NCBI GenBank assembly: GCA_015852425.1
Contig: JAAAIG010000009.1
Coordinates: 68,788-132,787, forward strand
From: Gryganskiella cystojenkinii
Lineage: Eukaryota > Mortierellomycota > Mortierellomycetes > Mortierellales > Mortierellaceae
Reading direction: 5' to 3'
DNA: 64,000 nucleotides
Each line of letters opens with the position of its first letter. Position 1 is the first letter of the stretch. Shown here in pieces: positions 46,658 to 56,016 of this stretch. Under the pieces are notes generated by a model. That model did not search any database and was not told the origin of the DNA. It worked only from the letters and a program-made list of their open reading frames with translations. A program made the position numbers and the translations under genes.

Positions 46658-47564
46658 TTTTTTTTTTTTTGAAGGAGAATAAAAGAGCGAAAAGGGAACG
46701 GAACGAAAACGAAGAAGAGAAGAAAGTCGAGCAATTGAATCATTCTAAAGCCAACGGTTGATTTTATGACGACCTTTCGCCCTCCCTCCTCTCTCCAAGC
46801 AAAACCACCATATCGCCATTTGCCCATCGTGATGAGGAGAAGCAAGCGTCCTTCTTCAGGCTCCTGGATCAGCTCTCTTTCATCCGATCATTCTCGCCAT
46901 TTTTTTTTTTTTTTTGAGGAAACCTTAGCGCTAGTGACCAGGGGACGCGGTTCCCTGACTTTCGCTTCCTAAGTTGCCCGAATTTTTTTTTAGGCTTTCT
47001 CAAAACCTTCTTTTCCTGTTCAAAAGTTGGCCGTGGACTACGAAAACAAGAGAGAGAAAGCGGCCACAACCTTTTCTCACGTCCGTGCTTTCCCTTGACC
47101 TTCCCCCCACATTTCGTTTTCGTGAACGTTCTTCTTGACGAGTTCATCCTTTTCCTTCGAGAAGAATAAAAAACGAGAAGAAAAAAAATGCGGGGAATCA
47201 CGTGGTTGAGCCAGAAATTCTTTTGAGGGTCGCGTCGACTTTTCCACACTTCAATCCTCCGCAAAAGTTTGAGGGCTGCAAACAAAAACACAGCTACGGA
47301 CAGGGAAGCTCTCCGAGGGCCAAACTTCATTTAAGATAAGATATGACAGAAGTGATAAAAAGGGAGAACAGGGGTGCTGCATCTCATGGGAGAAAAAAAA
47401 GGAGAACTCCCTGAAGACCAACTTCGTTTTGAGACATGATAGAACGGATGGAGAACACAAGCTGTGACTCCTAGGAGATCTTGTTTTCCCTTTTAATTGT
47501 TGTTGACCTTGAGGGGTTTTTGCTTGTCGTTGAACACGTACCATCCCAATAACTCTAGCCCTAG
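46658..47564. other. Upstream region of aminotransferase gene; includes first copy of a duplicated segment
   Basis: No gene is supported. 46963-47210 is the first copy of a diverged direct repeat whose second copy lies at 47838-48171. T tracts flank it (46900-46917). Open frames on the minus strand are short and lack splice support. Confidence 0.45.
46963..47210 (+). repeat. Diverged direct repeat, copy 1
   Basis: It aligns to 47838-48171. Both begin CGCTTCCTAAGTTGCCCGAA, share AAAGTTGGCCG, CTACGAAAACAAGA, CGTCCGTGCTTTCC in the middle, and end near AATCAC-TGGTTGA. The copies differ by many substitutions and indels, so the duplication is old. Confidence 0.75.
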
Positions 47565-47837
47565 TCATTCCTTTCTTGACGTAAGGGGACTCCTCATTGA
47601 TCCTATTCTCCACAAGCATGCAGAATTTGGAACTGCTTGTGGACAAATGACGGTGGACGTGTTGTTCTATGCTGCTGTCAGGGCAGAGCAACAAAGTAGA
47701 AAGAGGCTGTGCTTGTTGCCCATGTCAACGATCGCCTCCTGAGACGTTGGTGTTCTTGTGGATTGGGTTGTTGCACAGGCCGTAGGCGTCCCGGTCACTA
47801 ACAATGAAAGAGCAACTGCAAAGCTGAATTTCAGCAT
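47565..47837 (-). CDS. Putative small secreted peptide (signal-peptide ORF; gene structure uncertain)
   Basis: The ATG at 47837 opens a 56-codon frame to a stop at 47667, starting MLKFSFAVALSLLVTGTPTA, then CATTQSTRT: a basic n-region, hydrophobic core and small residues at a likely cleavage site, that is, a convincing signal peptide. After the signal come Thr/Ser-rich residues and a Cys pair. A 63-nt candidate intron (donor GTTGAC, weak; branch CCTGAC; acceptor CATAG at 47667) would skip the stop and add NNTSTVICPQAVPNSACLW and a short tail ending at 47565. The upstream flank, from the base next to the ATG, is repeat copy 2, which also exists near the aminotransferase gene without this ORF. 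It could be a real effector-like or surface peptide gene, or a decayed one. Confidence 0.4.
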
Positions 47838-48171
47838 CGCTTCCTAAGTTGCCCGAATATGTTTGAGGCGTTTTTGAAAACTTCTTTTCTTGTTAACAAA
47901 AGTTGGCCGAGGTCTACGAAAACAAGAAATAGCAAGCGGTCGCAACCCTTTCTTGCGTCCGTGCTTTCCTCTTCCTCACAACTCATTTTTTTCCATTTGA
48001 TCGAATCTTCTTCCACAACCTCCTTGTTCTCCGGGTTTCCCTCTCTCTCTCGCTCTCTCTCTCTTCCCCCCCCTATACACATACACAAGAAAAGTATCTC
48101 TTTCTTTTTTCCCATTGTGTTCGTTGCTCAAGAGAGGGAAAGGAAAACGCGGGATAATCACTTGGTTGAAT
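47838..48171 (+). repeat. Diverged direct repeat, copy 2
   Basis: Partner of 46963-47210. Its left edge coincides with the start codon of the minus-strand signal-peptide ORF, so the copy corresponds to that ORF's promoter and leader. It includes a CT microsatellite at about 48040-48070, absent from copy 1. Confidence 0.75.
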
Positions 48172-48810
48172 GCTGTGTAAGGAAACCATTTGTTAGCTCT
48201 TTCGATTTGGCGCGCCACAGCGGGGTTTTCTTTAATGTACGAGATCAAACGATGGCCCTCGGAGAATATGATATAGCACTCGCAAAAAGGAACCAGCTGC
48301 CTCGTTGTGTGCCCTTTAAAAACTTGGTAATCGTTACTCGGTAAGCGATTGGTTCTTTAATTTCGCCAGTTATCTTTCAGCTGCACATTCACACGACCAC
48401 TCTCCTTTTATGGTTCAGGCTGCACGCACGCTCAGAGCGGTGTGTCGCTTCATACAAGCAAGTTCAGCACCCTATTCACTTTGAAATGAAAAAAATGGTC
48501 CACCAACATATATGATGATAAGCAAAAACGCGGTCCAATGAAGACCGAAAATCGTGGAAGCTTAGCCTACAAATATCCATCGTTCTTCGCTATAATTACT
48601 GAACGAGAACTCAATCGAACCTTTCATCCTCCGAGTTATTGTCTGCCCCAGCGCCACAATCACGACCTTTTGGGGAACAATCTACGCCAACTTACCCTTT
48701 TTTTTCATTGAGGAAGATGACAAACAAATATTGATCGAGCGGTTGCAGGTCTTTTGGAAAATAGATCCATTTAGCCCGTTTCAATAATAATGCATAAAAT
48801 CAAAAAAAGA
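48172..48810. other. Intergenic
   Basis: Nothing coding seen. A TCGTTACTCGGTAAGCGA motif lies at 48331-48348 and resembles one at 1768-1786 (see findings). Confidence 0.4.
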
Positions 48811-48999
48811 GTGAGTCGGTTCAAACCTCCTCGTTTTGCTCGTTTGCTCGTTTCTTTTGTTGAGGCACTTATCTTTTGCTACCTCAAACATTTCCTTCCA
48901 CGCGCGCTGGGAGTGCTCGCCTTTTGCAATAATGCATGTATATCGCGCAACAAAGGGAACGAGCAAACGAGCAAAACGAGGAGGTTTGAACCGACTCAC
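48811..48999. mobile_element. 189-bp MITE-like element with about 52-bp terminal inverted repeats
   Basis: 48811-48862 (starts GTGAGTCGGTTCAAACCTCC) is the reverse complement of 48948-48999, the outer 42 bases perfectly and the next ten with two mismatches. The 85-bp centre is AT-neutral and non-coding. No target-site duplication is evident in the flanks (AAAAAGA versus CCAGATT). The structure is that of a non-autonomous inverted-repeat element, or a locus able to make a long hairpin RNA. Confidence 0.75.
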
Positions 49000-50194
49000 C
49001 CAGATTCCCTTTTTAGGCAAGAGTGTCTCGTTTTGAAATGAGATGCGTTCTTATTTGCACGAAAGAAAAGCATAAACATCTTCATGAACTTCTCTTTCTT
49101 GTCTGAGCCGCACTGAACTGTTCGCTGTCGAGAAACATGGGATGTCAATCGGAGAAATAAAATTATGAGTCCTTGGTCCCAACAGAGAGTGGAGGATAAA
49201 CGAATATACTGGAAGATCCGGCACGGCGGTGAACGACCTATCCGTGGTCCAGATGATCCGTAATTGTTTTCAACTTGGGGAGTTGGGTCGGGGGTGTCAA
49301 AGAGCTTCTAATCGCGCCTTGCATGTCAACATTTCATTTGTTTTCACAGGTATGAGTTACCAACAAATAATCCGTGATTAGCAATGATCCTTGAAGTTTC
49401 CCCTGGCAACATTAAAAGACACTGTAAGTAGGCAAAATATCGGCTCCTTGCAAAAGTTGTAAACGTATTTCAAAAAAAAAGTTGGATTGTTGCGATTTAA
49501 TCAAAATGCGGACGAACATTGGTCCTTCGAATCGTCTATATATTTTGTCCGTCATTGGCATGACCTTGGTCTTCATAGTCCCCGCAGACTCAAACACGGC
49601 GCTCTGGAGACAAGCACACCTGGGGACTTGCTGCGATCTGTTGCTGGAAAGTTGAAAGAGGAAATCAAAAGGATGTACCGGAATGGGACCTGTGACATCC
49701 ACAAGATGGTAGGACTCGATATGGAACACAACCCATGCAGGCGATGATCCCTAGAACGTGTTCCAATAATATGTTTGTTATTATTTCCATTCAATGTTTA
49801 GTAAAATCTTTGGAATAGGGGAGGAAATTGTCAACAAGGACGCTGTCGCTGAGCTCACGCCTCTCGACGTCAAATAGAAGGACGCGGCAACGATTGACAC
49901 AGAAACAGATAATATCGATTTATTTTTCTTCAGACATAATCCAGAAGATTAATCTTGTCTAACCATACATACCCTTGAATTTTTTCTTCCGTTCCCTTGA
50001 AAATTTCTTTGTGCGACCGTCTTCGCCATTGCCCTTGTCAGTCTGAGAAAGCAAACCTCAGTTACTCTCATCGTCCCTTTGACTCTCATGGCAATTTGTG
50101 TTGCTTGCAGCCAAGAAAATGGAACATGCTCACAAGCTCCATCATTTTTCTTCTTTTGGGGTAACCAAACACAAAACTCACTACAGTACTGTAC
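49000..50194. other. Intergenic with small ORF remnants
   Basis: Apart from the signal-peptide ORF at 49506-49655 there is an isolated protein-like frame at about 49803-49877 (ends AVAELTPLDVK then TAG) after an acceptor-like TTTAG. I could not join these into one gene. Confidence 0.35.
49506..49655 (+). CDS. Small ORF with signal-peptide-like start (49 aa), possibly a gene fragment
   Basis: The frame begins MRTNIGPSNRLYILSVIGMT and continues LVFIVPADS before a Cys-containing tail and a TGA. The hydrophobic block at residues 11-25 followed by a small-residue site resembles a signal peptide. An alternative overlapping frame on the same strand runs to 49747 and ends with a possible GTAGGA donor at 49709. 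It may be an exon of a larger secreted protein gene or chance. Confidence 0.22.
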   Translation: MRTNIGPSNRLYILSVIGMTLVFIVPADSNTALWRQAHLGTCCDLLLES

Positions 50195-50351
50195 TAGTCC
50201 ACGCTCGGTTTTGGCGTAAAATTACGCCAACCGAGTTTTATAAGGATCTTTCCATTTTTATTGGACAAAACAGATTTCTATTTAAATTTTTTATTCAATT
50301 ATTCTGAGTTACCTTTATAAAAGCAAAATTACGCCAAAACCGAGCGTGGAC
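50195..50351. mobile_element. 157-bp MITE-like element with inverted termini
   Basis: The left end AGTCCACGCTCGGTTTTGGC (50196 on) is the reverse complement of the right end (about 50327-50352) over about 24 bases. TGTAC occurs immediately outside both ends (50190-50194 and 50352-50356), a candidate 5-bp target duplication. A second palindrome, TTGGCGTAA/TTACGCCAA, sits just inside the left end. The interior is AT-rich with no coding potential. Confidence 0.78.
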
Positions 50352-50587
50352 TGTACCGAGTCTTATGCTTCGCCCTGCCTCTTTGATTCCTGACAGAAGA
50401 GCAGCCTGTGTTTGCACCTCAGTTGGACTCAAAGGGTATCGCTGCAACAATCTCGGGGCGTTTTCTTCTGTGATATAAAAAAATATTCGCACTGATATTT
50501 CAACTTTCTTTTCTCTCTTTCGCATTCCTCTGCCACCCCACCTTCCCATTAATTTATCCTACCTATCCTTCTAACACACTGGCGTTC

Positions 50588-51685
50588 ATGAAGTCTCCAA
50601 CCCTTATCATTTTTTTCACCTTAGTCTTAACTGCCCAGGTGTTGGCTCAGTTACTGAGCTACAGTGAGCCTATCAGCAGCACACAATGGACTGCAGGCAA
50701 GCCTGCGACTGTCAGTTGGAGCGACACTTGCGGCCGGCTTTCCGTCACCACCTTCCCTATCGTGCTCTACTATCAAACGGGGTCGGTACAAGTTCCCGTT
50801 CCTGGGATCAGTCCCATCGGTACTCTCGATTGCTTTAAAGCCGGTTCGACCCAGGTCCAGATACCAGCTACGATTCCACAGGGCTCAACCTATTCGATTG
50901 CGCTGATCAATGGAATTGGTCAGAGTTACTCAGCCCATTTCACGATTTTGAATTCAGTCCTGCCTTTATCAACTTCGGAGTCATTGCCCATAGCGACCAC
51001 GACAGCATCCACGACAAAGGATTTGCCTTCCATCCTTCCCAGTCCATCGACTGGCACAGCGACAGGAAATACTAAAGGATCAGGTGTGGGTGTGATTGTA
51101 GGCGGTGTTGTAGGGGCTGTTGTCATCGTAGCGGCTATATTAATTTTTATTTGGCGTAAAAAAACTTCCACAAAACGGACAGAGAATGACAAGGAAGAAG
51201 CAGAAACTGATGATTATAGTCAAGTCCATAAACAGGCTATCGATCAAGTCACCCAGTCTTTTGATTACAACATTCCGGCCACAACCTTCGCATTTACCCG
51301 TAACCCGCAGGAAGCTATACCACGGAACCCCCAAGTACAACCCGAAAACTCAGATCAAAGCACTAAGGTCGGGAGTTTTAGTTCTCAAAACCAGGCAGAA
51401 CCTCCCTTTTCTGGCAGCCCTCAGTGGAGGCACGGAAATCAAGAAACTATAACCTCGACAGCTATTGTCTCACCGCCACTTCCATCGACATTAGCTCCAC
51501 AGGCAATTCCTACTTTGCAAGATAACATCTGGTTGTCTACCAGTCAAGGGATTTCTGACGAATCGAGACGTAATCTGGCTCAAAGGGAATTGGCGCTGTT
51601 GCAGGCGCAGTATGATCTGCAAATGGAGAGACTCCGAGCTGAGCAAGACATAAAAATCAGGAACATTCAAGATCGGCTAGGATAG
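50588..51685 (+). CDS. Single-pass surface protein with Kre9/KNH-like (Ser-Thr-rich GPI-anchored family) ectodomain
   Basis: An intronless frame of 365 residues. Residues 1-21 are a signal peptide (MKSPTLIIFFTLVLTAQVLA). Residues 22 to about 118 match the pattern of the PF10342-type fungal ectodomain: YSEPISSTQWTAGKPATVSW at its start and YSIALINGIGQSYSAHFTI at its end, with one Cys pair. A Ser/Thr-rich stalk follows, then a Gly/Val/Ala/Ile transmembrane helix at about 164-188 (GVIVGGVVGAVVIVAAILIF) with a WRKK stop-transfer. The cytosolic part is Pro/Gln-rich and ends in a short coiled coil (LAQRELALLQAQYDLQMERL). Related proteins are cell-wall or GPI-linked; here a real transmembrane anchor and cytosolic tail suggest wall sensing, which is inference. 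Confidence 0.85.
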   Translation: MKSPTLIIFFTLVLTAQVLAQLLSYSEPISSTQWTAGKPATVSWSDTCGRLSVTTFPIVLYYQTGSVQVPVPGISPIGTLDCFKAGSTQVQIPATIPQGSTYSIALINGIGQSYSAHFTILNSVLPLSTSESLPIATTTASTTKDLPSILPSPSTGTATGNTKGSGVGVIVGGVVGAVVIVAAILIFIWRKKTSTKRTENDKEEAETDDYSQVHKQAIDQVTQSFDYNIPATTFAFTRNPQEAIPRNPQVQPENSDQSTKVGSFSSQNQAEPPFSGSPQWRHGNQETITSTAIVSPPLPSTLAPQAIPTLQDNIWLSTSQGISDESRRNLAQRELALLQAQYDLQMERLRAEQDIKIRNIQDRLG

Positions 51686-52219
51686 GGACTAGAGTGATAG
51701 TGTTAAGCAGCCTTTGTCATCCATTAAACTTCCACTAGGTGTAGACTGGTATATTGTCGTGTCCAACAACCTTGTCGCCACCATCTCGTCAGTTGACATC
51801 TTTGCTACCTCCAAGACGCCGCTCAGTTGAAGGGGTGACAGAGGGAAGCNNNNNNNNNGGGGGGGGGGGGGGTTATATACAATTGATCCATGGCCGTTAA
51901 ATTTTAACACATTTTACTGAGTGAAATGAGTACAGCCACACTGTAGTAGTGCATCTACTACTATTATAATATTGTAGTAAGGTCATTAAATCGACATAAA
52001 AGAGTGTAGAGGCAAATATTTTTTAGGCGATTAGCGACCGAGACGTGTTCATTTTTTCCTCTCTCCTTTCACTTTGTTGAATCCCCCCGATCAAAGCGAA
52101 AGTCAGAGAAGATAGTTGGAGCCCTGTTTAGGGAAGGCAAAAAAAAAAATCAAAAGTACGTGATGCGAGGTTTATGGTGAACGGCCATTCGGTTGTTATA
52201 AAACTAGGAAAGTGAGGGA
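51686..52219. other. Intergenic with assembly gap and hairpin
   Basis: Eight N bases at 51849-51856 are followed by 16 consecutive G. A small hairpin, GTAGTAG-TGCAT-CTACTAC, lies at about 51944-51962. No gene is seen, but the gap length is unknown. Confidence 0.6.
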
Positions 52220-52463
52220 GTGCCGACTTTTGGAACTACAGTCAAATGGGAAACCGCGTCAGACAACCTTGCTGGTCTGAACCAGTTCCTTGATTTTTTT
52301 GACAACGGTCCAGCGCAAATTAAGATCGACCAAAAACAACGGGTTTGTTTTGTTAATCAGGGTCTTGTTTGCCTTCGCTGGTGGTGTACGGAATGTGATA
52401 TGAAATCCAACCGCCCAATTTTCCTATGCTTTAAGTGTCCAGGTGCACAACAAAATTTCAGGG
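52220..52463 (+). pseudogene. Orphan exon or relic with zinc-ribbon-like CxxC pairs
   Basis: The frame reads TFGTTVKWETASDNLAGLNQ, then a segment with WWCTECDMK and FLCFKCPG (CxxC, 14 residues, CxxC), and ends exactly at a strong GTAAGA donor (after 52463). It is preceded by an acceptor-like AAACTAG (52201-52207), has an in-frame stop before it and no ATG. It looks like an internal exon whose partners are missing, perhaps cut by the gap upstream. Alternatively it is a leader exon of the GH17 gene. Confidence 0.3.
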
Positions 52464-52625
52464 TAAGACGCGCCTGTCTCACTCGGTCATTGGTCGTTTT
52501 CGACTCCCCCCTTCGTGAGTTCCCTTTGGCCCTTCCCTCTTTCTCTCTCTTTGCTTTTATTTCTCTTTTCTCCTTTTAAATGGACCATTAACAGCAACAG
52601 CCATCATATCTCAGAGACGAGAGAG

Positions 52626-54482
52626 ATGTTACCTTATCAACAACCGGAGCATCCTCCTCGTCTGCAGCAGCAACAGTACCAAGGCGACATCATCGAGGAG
52701 GCAGTCGATCCAACCTCTCATTCAATTCAAGATTACCAACAGCAACAGCAACAGCATCAACAACAGCAACATGTTAACAACCTCCCACACAATCTTTACC
52801 TCTATGAACCCACTCATGATTCCCACCATCCCATCATGCACCCTACGGTCCCACCAGAGGCTCATATTGTGGACTCGGTCCACAAACCGCCCAAAGAAGC
52901 GATCGTCGATGGTTCTTCCGGTACCAGTGGCCCATCTCTCGAAGCCTCCTGTTCTTCATCCATGACAACCATGCCCACTGAAGCTCAGTCTTACACGAGT
53001 CGAGCCTCTTCTATCTTTGGGTCCATCTTTCAGCAAAAGTTACCACAACACGTCCGTAAATCCTCCTCCGTCCTCGGTTGGGATTCCGATGACGACGAAG
53101 AACTCGATCAGGCAACTATGATGGCGACCGCGACAGCGACTGGTGCTGGGACAGCCAAGCATTTGAGCGAGGGGCCCCTGATGGCCTCCTCGACAGATGG
53201 GGACCTCCCTCCGATGTCCGAAAAGAGTCCCTGGTTACATAAGGAACAAGTGAAACGTAAACAGGTCAAGACCTGTCTATGTCTCGGCGTGACCCTCTGT
53301 TTCTTGATCTTGGGTGTCATCTTGGTCTTCACACTCAAGGAACAGATGGCCAAGGGAGGAATTCACGGTCCTAGATCCAACAAGGACGATCACGATAATA
53401 ACAATGGCGGCGGAGATGATCCCAGGAAACACCTCTACGAATCGATCGAGGCCATCTACCATGTGAACAAGACTATCAACCACGACCCTCGACTCTCGAA
53501 CGTGTTTTACGGTCTTGATTACACACCCCGGTACGCTCAAGAGCCAAACTGTAAAGTCAACCTTGGAAACGTGATCGAGGACATCAAAATTCTTTCTCAA
53601 TTGACGAACAGGATCCGTCTCTATGGTATGGCGTGTCGTCAGACCGAGTATGTTCTCAAGGCCATCGAGTACCTTGGCCTGGAGGAGATGCAAGTCATCT
53701 TAACGTTGTGGGTCGATCATAACCGGGCGGCCTCATGGGAGAGACAATCCAAAATCTTTTGGCACTTGATCGACAACGAGTTACAGATGGATGCCAGCAA
53801 CACCAACAGTGATGGTCTTCAAACCGCGACATCAAACTCGGTCCAGATTTCCAAGATCGCTTCCAGGATCATCGGTATCTCGGTCGGTAACGAAGTTCTC
53901 TTCCGAAACGAGAACGAGAACAAACCCGGAGAGCATGTTCCTCTTGAGACGTTGTTCGATTACATAACTCAGATCCGATCCGGTCTTGCACAACGCGCTG
54001 CTGCCGCGGCTGCCTCCTCGGATCCTGTTCTGGTCGCGCAAGGTTCGAAATTGGCCCAGATCCCAGTCTTTTCTTCCGATCTTGGTCGTAACGCTCACCA
54101 GGTCGTTGACCAAGTCGATATGGTCCTGTCGAACATTCACCCGTTCTTTGCCTATACATCTGTCATCCAGGCAGCCGATTGGGCTTTCAAGAACTTTAGG
54201 GACGAGACGCTCCTGGCCGCTGCGGGCAAACCAGCCGTGATCTCTGAGGTGGGTTGGCCCAGCGGTCCGCCCTCAGCGAAATTGGGATCTGCAGTCCCGT
54301 CCATGGCAAACTTGCAGACGTTCTTGGATACTTGGGTCTGTCAGGCAAACAGAAACAATGTTCCGTATTATTATTTCGAGGCGTTTGATGAACCCTGGAA
54401 GAAATCGATCAATGCACGAGAAGCCCAATGGGGGTTGATGACGGTCGATCGCCAGCTCAAGGTCAACATCCCTGTCTGTTAG
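52626..54482 (+). CDS. Membrane-anchored GH17 glucan beta-1,3-glucosidase-like protein
   Basis: An intronless frame of 618 residues. Start 52626 is the first ATG beginning a polar, Gln-rich cytosolic head ([11 protein letters not shown] at about 40-51). A type II signal anchor at about 218-240 (CLCLGVTLCFLILGVILVF) follows acidic residues (DSDDDEELD). The outside part is a GH17 barrel: FYGLDYTPRYAQEPNC, RIRLYGMACRQTEYVLKAI, the proposed acid/base Glu in IGISVGNEVLF, NIHPFF, the nucleophile Glu in PAVISEVGWPSG, and YYYFEAFDEPWK. GH17 enzymes of this layout remodel cell-wall beta-1,3-glucan at the plasma membrane. An Ala run and a variable loop (residues about 385-400) are lineage features. Family and catalytic residues are clear. 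Confidence 0.92.
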   Translation: MLPYQQPEHPPRLQQQQYQGDIIEEAVDPTSHSIQDYQQQQQQHQQQQHVNNLPHNLYLYEPTHDSHHPIMHPTVPPEAHIVDSVHKPPKEAIVDGSSGTSGPSLEASCSSSMTTMPTEAQSYTSRASSIFGSIFQQKLPQHVRKSSSVLGWDSDDDEELDQATMMATATATGAGTAKHLSEGPLMASSTDGDLPPMSEKSPWLHKEQVKRKQVKTCLCLGVTLCFLILGVILVFTLKEQMAKGGIHGPRSNKDDHDNNNGGGDDPRKHLYESIEAIYHVNKTINHDPRLSNVFYGLDYTPRYAQEPNCKVNLGNVIEDIKILSQLTNRIRLYGMACRQTEYVLKAIEYLGLEEMQVILTLWVDHNRAASWERQSKIFWHLIDNELQMDASNTNSDGLQTATSNSVQISKIASRIIGISVGNEVLFRNENENKPGEHVPLETLFDYITQIRSGLAQRAAAAAASSDPVLVAQGSKLAQIPVFSSDLGRNAHQVVDQVDMVLSNIHPFFAYTSVIQAADWAFKNFRDETLLAAAGKPAVISEVGWPSGPPSAKLGSAVPSMANLQTFLDTWVCQANRNNVPYYYFEAFDEPWKKSINAREAQWGLMTVDRQLKVNIPVC

Positions 54483-54743
54483 AGAGAACAAGATCACTCT
54501 TCGTTTTTATATATTTCTTTTGTTTCCTCCACCTCATCCTTCTTCACCTCTAGACATGTAGCCCATATCCTACGAACATCAGAACAAATCACATATCGCC
54601 GATATTTTTTGACAATCGTTTCTCTTATATGTGACTGTGTTCTGTGAACTTCGCCCTTTGCGGAAAGAGATCAGCCTCCTTGGTGCGCTTTTGCATGCAA
54701 ACAAACAAGATCCCTTCTCTTCAACATCAACAATCTAAATGCG

Positions 54744-56016
54744 ATGAATCCATTAAACGTCCGAAAGGCGTTTGTCTACGACAAGATCATCAACTGGTTT
54801 CCAGGACACATGGCCAAGGGTTTACGCCTCATTTCCGAAAAACTCAACACTGTCAATGTGATCATTGAAGTGCGCGATGCTCGCATCCCACTCTCTTCCA
54901 TCAACCACAAGTTTGAACCGATCGCTCAAAAGAAGGATCGATTGATCGTCTACAACAAGTCGGATCTGGCACACCCTAACACGGAAGCTGTATGTGTTTT
55001 GTCATCCCCACCCTATTATGCGCGCTCTTTACTTTGTTTTGTTTGGCGAACCTGCTTGACACCATTATGCAACACTCTTCTAATCTGTTTTTTATATATA
55101 GATAATCACAAAGGCATTTAAAGAGTACAAGAACCAGGATGTCGTCTTTACCAACGCCAACGATGACGTAAACGTCAAAGGAATCATCAAATACCTCGCC
55201 AGTACGGGAGTCATTACAAGCATTCCACTCCAGATTACATTTCCGGCCGTTATTTACCCTTTACTGACAATAGCTCTGTTCTTTTTCATATTTCAATTAG
55301 AGAGGGCAAAGGCATCAGGGACCGCTTCAGAAAAGGAACTCTCGACAACAGTCATGGTCGTCGGGATGCCCAACGTCGGGAAATCCTCGCTCATCAACTC
55401 GCTACGTCGGATAGGTCTCAAAAAGGGGAAAGCCGCGCCGACCGGGGCTATCCCAGGTATTACTCGAACCGTGGCAGGCACCATCAAAGTCCTTGATTCT
55501 CCAAAAGTATATCTCATCGATACCCCGGGTGTTATGATCCCTCATATCGCGGACCCTGTCTCAGCCATCAAGGTCGCGCTCACAGGTGCCATCTCGGATC
55601 ATCTCTCGGACGAGGAAGTTATTGCGGATTATTTACTCTTTCAACTGAACCAACAGCAAGATTTTCGGTATCTGGATCTCTACAATATCAAGGAGCCCAC
55701 GGACGATATCCGAGAATTCTTGCCCCAAGTCGCCAAATACATTGGGGCGTTAAAGAAAGGAGGCGAGTATAACTTGCCCGCGGCAGCTCAGTTCCTGTTG
55801 AAACAGTATCGGCTAGGGAAATTGGGGCATTGGACCTTGGATGATATTCGACCCGAGTACTTGGAGGATTTCTTGACAAAGGAGACAGAAGAGTCTGTCA
55901 GCCGGAGGCAACAAAAGAAGGCCGAAAAGCTGGAAGAGCGGAGGATTCAACGGGCGATCAAGCAACGAAATTGGGAGGAACGTGAACGAGTCAACTCAAT
56001 AGACGCCAAGCTGTAG
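54744..56016 (+). CDS. MTG1: Mitochondrial ribosome-associated GTPase MTG1 (YlqF/RbgA family)
   Basis: A circularly permuted GTPase that acts late in mitochondrial large-subunit assembly. Exons 54744-54989, 55102-55201 and 55301-56016 join in frame for 353 residues. The motif order is that of the permuted family: G4 as NKSD in RLIVYNKSDLAHP comes first, then G1 GMPNVGKSSLINSLR, a G2 region with GITRTV, and G3 in YLIDTPGVMIP. The N-terminal INWFPGHMAKGLRLI and VIIEVRDARIPLS are signatures of the YlqF group. The C-terminal helical part ends in a basic coiled segment (RRQQKKAEKLEERRIQRAIK). Intron 2 (55202-55300, 99 nt) has no in-frame stop and would encode a hydrophobic stretch if retained. Clear call. 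Confidence 0.94.
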
